Origin: Verrucomicrobiia bacterium | Lineage (GTDB): Bacteria; Verrucomicrobiota; Verrucomicrobiia; Limisphaerales; JADLHS01 | DNA length: 59,737 nucleotides | NCBI GenBank assembly: GCA_011525685.1 | Contig: WYBW01000073.1 | Location: 1-59,737, forward strand | Reading direction: 5' to 3' | In this document: piece after piece, positions 57,949-59,737 of the stretch | Layout: every line of letters starts with the position of its first letter | Numbering within the stretch: position 1 is the stretch's first letter | Notes under the pieces: model-generated | The model's database searches: none | Told to the model about the DNA's origin: nothing | The model's input: the letters and a program-made list of their open reading frames with translations, nothing else | Position numbers and translations under genes: made by a program

Positions 57949-58138
57949 GTAATGCCTCAGTCCTGCCCGGCGAGAACGCTTGTAACGCAGGATTCCATCC
58001 TGCCGTATCGCGGACTTTCAATCCGCGGGCCTTGGATAGCGCCGGCGTCTCCGAGCGTTCGGCCGATCTGCCGAATGGAATCCGGCGATACAGCAGATTG
58101 GAAATCAGCGCCACCGCCGGGCAAGACTGAGGCATTAC
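57949..58138. mobile_element. MITE-like palindromic element (190 bp, 24-bp inverted ends)
   Basis: Terminal inverted repeats 57949-57972 and 58115-58138 match over 24 bp with one mismatch (gtaatgcctcagtc...). Internal words include tatcgcggactttcaatccgcg and gattggaaatca, as in the other MITE-like copies. It lies in the 475-bp gap between the oxidoreductase and metallophosphoesterase genes. The remaining bases show nothing else I can support. Confidence 0.82.
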
Positions 58139-58355
58139 ACTCGCTGACGAGTCTGCAATGTTCGCGATTTCGCAGAGTTCTGCCAGAGACTCCTGACGTC
58201 GTCTCCTACATTCTTGACGGGTTGTTAGAGCGATTCTCGCACGATGAGAAGTTGGCGGGAGGCAGACGGGCACTTGGACAACAGACCGCCGCCCAGTGCT
58301 GGTCGCCGCCAACACAGTCTCCCGACCCTTTTGATCCAAACTGCTTGTCACACAC

Positions 58356-59381
58356 TCACCCGTCTGCCGGAAGAAACTCGGCGAGCAGGCATGCCCCCGT
58401 CGCGTTCGCATCGGTCACAATCTGCGGGATGCCATTCAACACGTCCAGCGAAGAGCGATGGATGTGGCCCGCGCAGACGCCCAGCAGGCTGGGCCTGCTG
58501 AACACTTCCCGATGAAAGGTCATCGTCACTTCCGAGTGACCCGCTTGCGGCCAGCGCGGACGCCGTTCCAGTTCAAAGTTGCGATCCGTGGCTGCGCCCC
58601 ATTGCGGATGGCCGCACCCGTAGCCCACCGATCGGCCCGGGGCGTAAAGCGGGATATGAACCAACAACACCAACGGCTTTCCCGTGCGCACCTGCGCCCG
58701 ATAAAACTCCAATTGCTCCGGCAGAATCTCGTAGTGCGAATCATCCAGCGCCACGAATCGCACCCCGTTGATTTCACGCACTGCCATCAACGGATTCTGG
58801 CCCTGATACAATGGGCGCAACCGTTTCTCGATCCAGGTCCGTCGCAAGTCCTCCAATGACCCTTCCATCCCTTCGTAGTGCCAATCGTGATTTCCGGCCA
58901 CGTAAAGATAAGGCAAGCCGGCTTCCGCCATCCGCGCTTCCAGCCACTCAACCGCCGCTTCCGATGGAAAACTCACCATGTCCCCCACCAACGCGACCAG
59001 TTCCACTTTCGCCTCCTTGGCCAGACGCAATGCCTCCACCAAGCCTGCTTCGGGATTGGTGGGTTCACCGGTCTTGAAATGGCGGGTTTGATTATAGGCC
59101 CGCGCCATCCGCGCGCTGTATGGACGGTGGGGTTCGCCCCGCTCGTCATCGCGAAACAAGTGCGTATCCGCGATCACCATCACCTTGAATGGCGACTTGA
59201 TCGCTTTGGAGTAGAAACGCACCCGGTTCTCATCCAGCGCAAACCCGCCGCGCACCGTTTGCAGCATGGAATCCGACGCAGCTTCATCGGCCCGGACGGC
59301 GGAACTGGCCAGCAGCGGCAGGCCTGCGGACGTCGCCGCCAGCGACTGAAAAAAGCGTCTGCGTTTCACGGATGCGAGCAT
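58356..59381 (-). CDS. Tat-exported metallophosphoesterase
   Basis: A 341-aa calcineurin-like phosphoesterase. Twin-arginine leader KRRRFFQSLAATSAG, then the metal motifs in order: VMVIADTHLF (D-x-H), LVALVGDMVSFP (GD), YVAGNHDWHYEG (GNHD), LLVHIPLY, and CAGHIHRSS (GHxH). The dinuclear metal site is complete. The substrate is unknown; a secreted phosphodiesterase or phosphatase role is likely. Confidence 0.9.
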   Translation of the reverse strand: MLASVKRRRFFQSLAATSAGLPLLASSAVRADEAASDSMLQTVRGGFALDENRVRFYSKAIKSPFKVMVIADTHLFRDDERGEPHRPYSARMARAYNQTRHFKTGEPTNPEAGLVEALRLAKEAKVELVALVGDMVSFPSEAAVEWLEARMAEAGLPYLYVAGNHDWHYEGMEGSLEDLRRTWIEKRLRPLYQGQNPLMAVREINGVRFVALDDSHYEILPEQLEFYRAQVRTGKPLVLLVHIPLYAPGRSVGYGCGHPQWGAATDRNFELERRPRWPQAGHSEVTMTFHREVFSRPSLLGVCAGHIHRSSLDVLNGIPQIVTDANATGACLLAEFLPADG

Positions 59382-59558
59382 ACGCTTGCGTGAGCCTCCG
59401 GCAAGCCGCTACTGCCGAGAGCTGGAAAATGACAGCCTTGAGTTTGTTTACCAGGCGCTCCAGCGAGTCCTATCAAACCATTCCTGAACCTCAAGGCGCG
59501 GGATGGTCCAGCCGGATACATGCGCGAGTATCTACAAAACATCTCGGCAAAACGAAAA

Positions 59559-59589
59559 CGTCGGGCGACTTTCCACTCGACGCCCGACG
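59559..59589 (-). terminator. Rho-independent terminator on the minus strand
   Basis: Stem cgcccgacg (59581-59589) / cgtcgggcg (59559-59567), 9 bp with a 13-nt loop. On the minus strand it is followed by TTTTCGTTTT. It lies 53 bp past the stop of the partial gene at the right edge and would terminate that gene. Confidence 0.65.
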
Positions 59590-59641
59590 CTTAAAAGAGC
59601 TTTTTATGTTCAACTACTGATACTTGCATAATATAGTGAGT

Positions 59642-59737
59642 TCAGAAGCTCAAATCAGCCTGCTTCCAGAAGGCGGCAACGAGGGTGGCTTTGCGGCGTT
59701 GGGCCTGGCGCAGTCCTTGCCGGGCCAGCCAGTGCAG
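59642..59737 (-). CDS. C-terminus of an unidentified protein (cut by window edge)
   Basis: The last 96 bases read on the minus strand give 31 codons plus TGA, LHWLARQGLRQAQRRKA followed by TLVAAFWKQADLSF, with good codon use and a terminator 53 bp beyond the stop. Only the C-terminal end is inside the window, so no family can be assigned. A helical basic C-terminus such as that of a transposase or a regulatory protein is possible. Confidence 0.45.
   Translation of the reverse strand: MHWLARQGLRQAQRRKATLVAAFWKQADLSF

Noticed and set aside
54014..58355. Cluster of regularly spaced palindromes considered as a CRISPR array
   Set aside because: Repeats are palindromic elements of different lengths without uniform repeat-spacer units, and no cas gene is near.

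Overview
The window looks like chromosomal DNA of a Verrucomicrobiota-type bacterium (class-level placement is inference). Supporting features are high G+C, Tat-exported Gfo/Idh/MocA oxidoreductases, a secreted DUF1080 protein, a PEP-CTERM protein, a NamZ/DUF1343 muramidase, split pseudopilus operons, and many short palindromic repeats whose accidental translations contain strings such as ADFQSA and AGWETCA. No phage, CRISPR array, rRNA or intact insertion sequence is visible. Two tRNA genes are present: Ser-GGA and Arg-ACG.

Layout. 0.4-4 kb: sugar ABC permease and binding lipoprotein (no ATPase in the window), then class I fructose-bisphosphate aldolase. 4.2-7.1 kb: ABC ATPase and an ABC-2 permease fused to a CPBP/CAAX protease domain. 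7.4-13.3 kb: cardiolipin synthase, then tyrA-aroA-cmk-plsC, whose last three genes are separated by long hairpins. 13.3-17.4 kb (minus): cysS, tmk, DUF4404 gene, Tat oxidoreductase. 17.7-24.3 kb (minus): a tightly overlapped pseudopilus/type II secretion-like operon (PilB/GspE ATPase, two tandem GspF proteins, three pseudopilin-like proteins, a small membrane protein) followed by an ABC-2 permease. 24.8-26.9 kb: an ankyrin / haem c / cyclase-like fusion protein.

27.4-37.1 kb is the most interesting region: a heavy-metal efflux locus. On the minus strand run a TRASH-domain protein, a Cys-rich protein, and the outer membrane, periplasmic and RND parts of a Cus/Czc/Cnr-type pump. Divergently transcribed are a small secreted Cys-rich SPRALDN-repeat protein, a one-helix anti-sigma-like protein, a CnrX-like membrane-anchored metal sensor and an ECF sigma factor. 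The order is that of cnrYXH of Cupriavidus.

37-59.7 kb holds M48 protease plus LemA, esterase, M19 dipeptidase, an FHA-REC-PATAN protein, a CBM48 mini-protein, an unidentified protein, a SET-domain methyltransferase, NamZ, a HEAT protein, a CDP-alcohol phosphatidyltransferase, a redoxin, a large secreted glycosidase-like protein, DUF1080, PEP-CTERM, a second Tat oxidoreductase and a Tat metallophosphoesterase.

Overlaid on the genes are at least three classes of dispersed inverted-repeat DNA: CTCACCC/CTCTCCC elements, word-repeat hairpins, and 120-210 bp MITE-like palindromes with terminal inverted repeats. Several lie inside reading frames and are translated (aroA, cusA-like, outer-membrane factor). 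All functional calls come from reading motifs; no database search was run.
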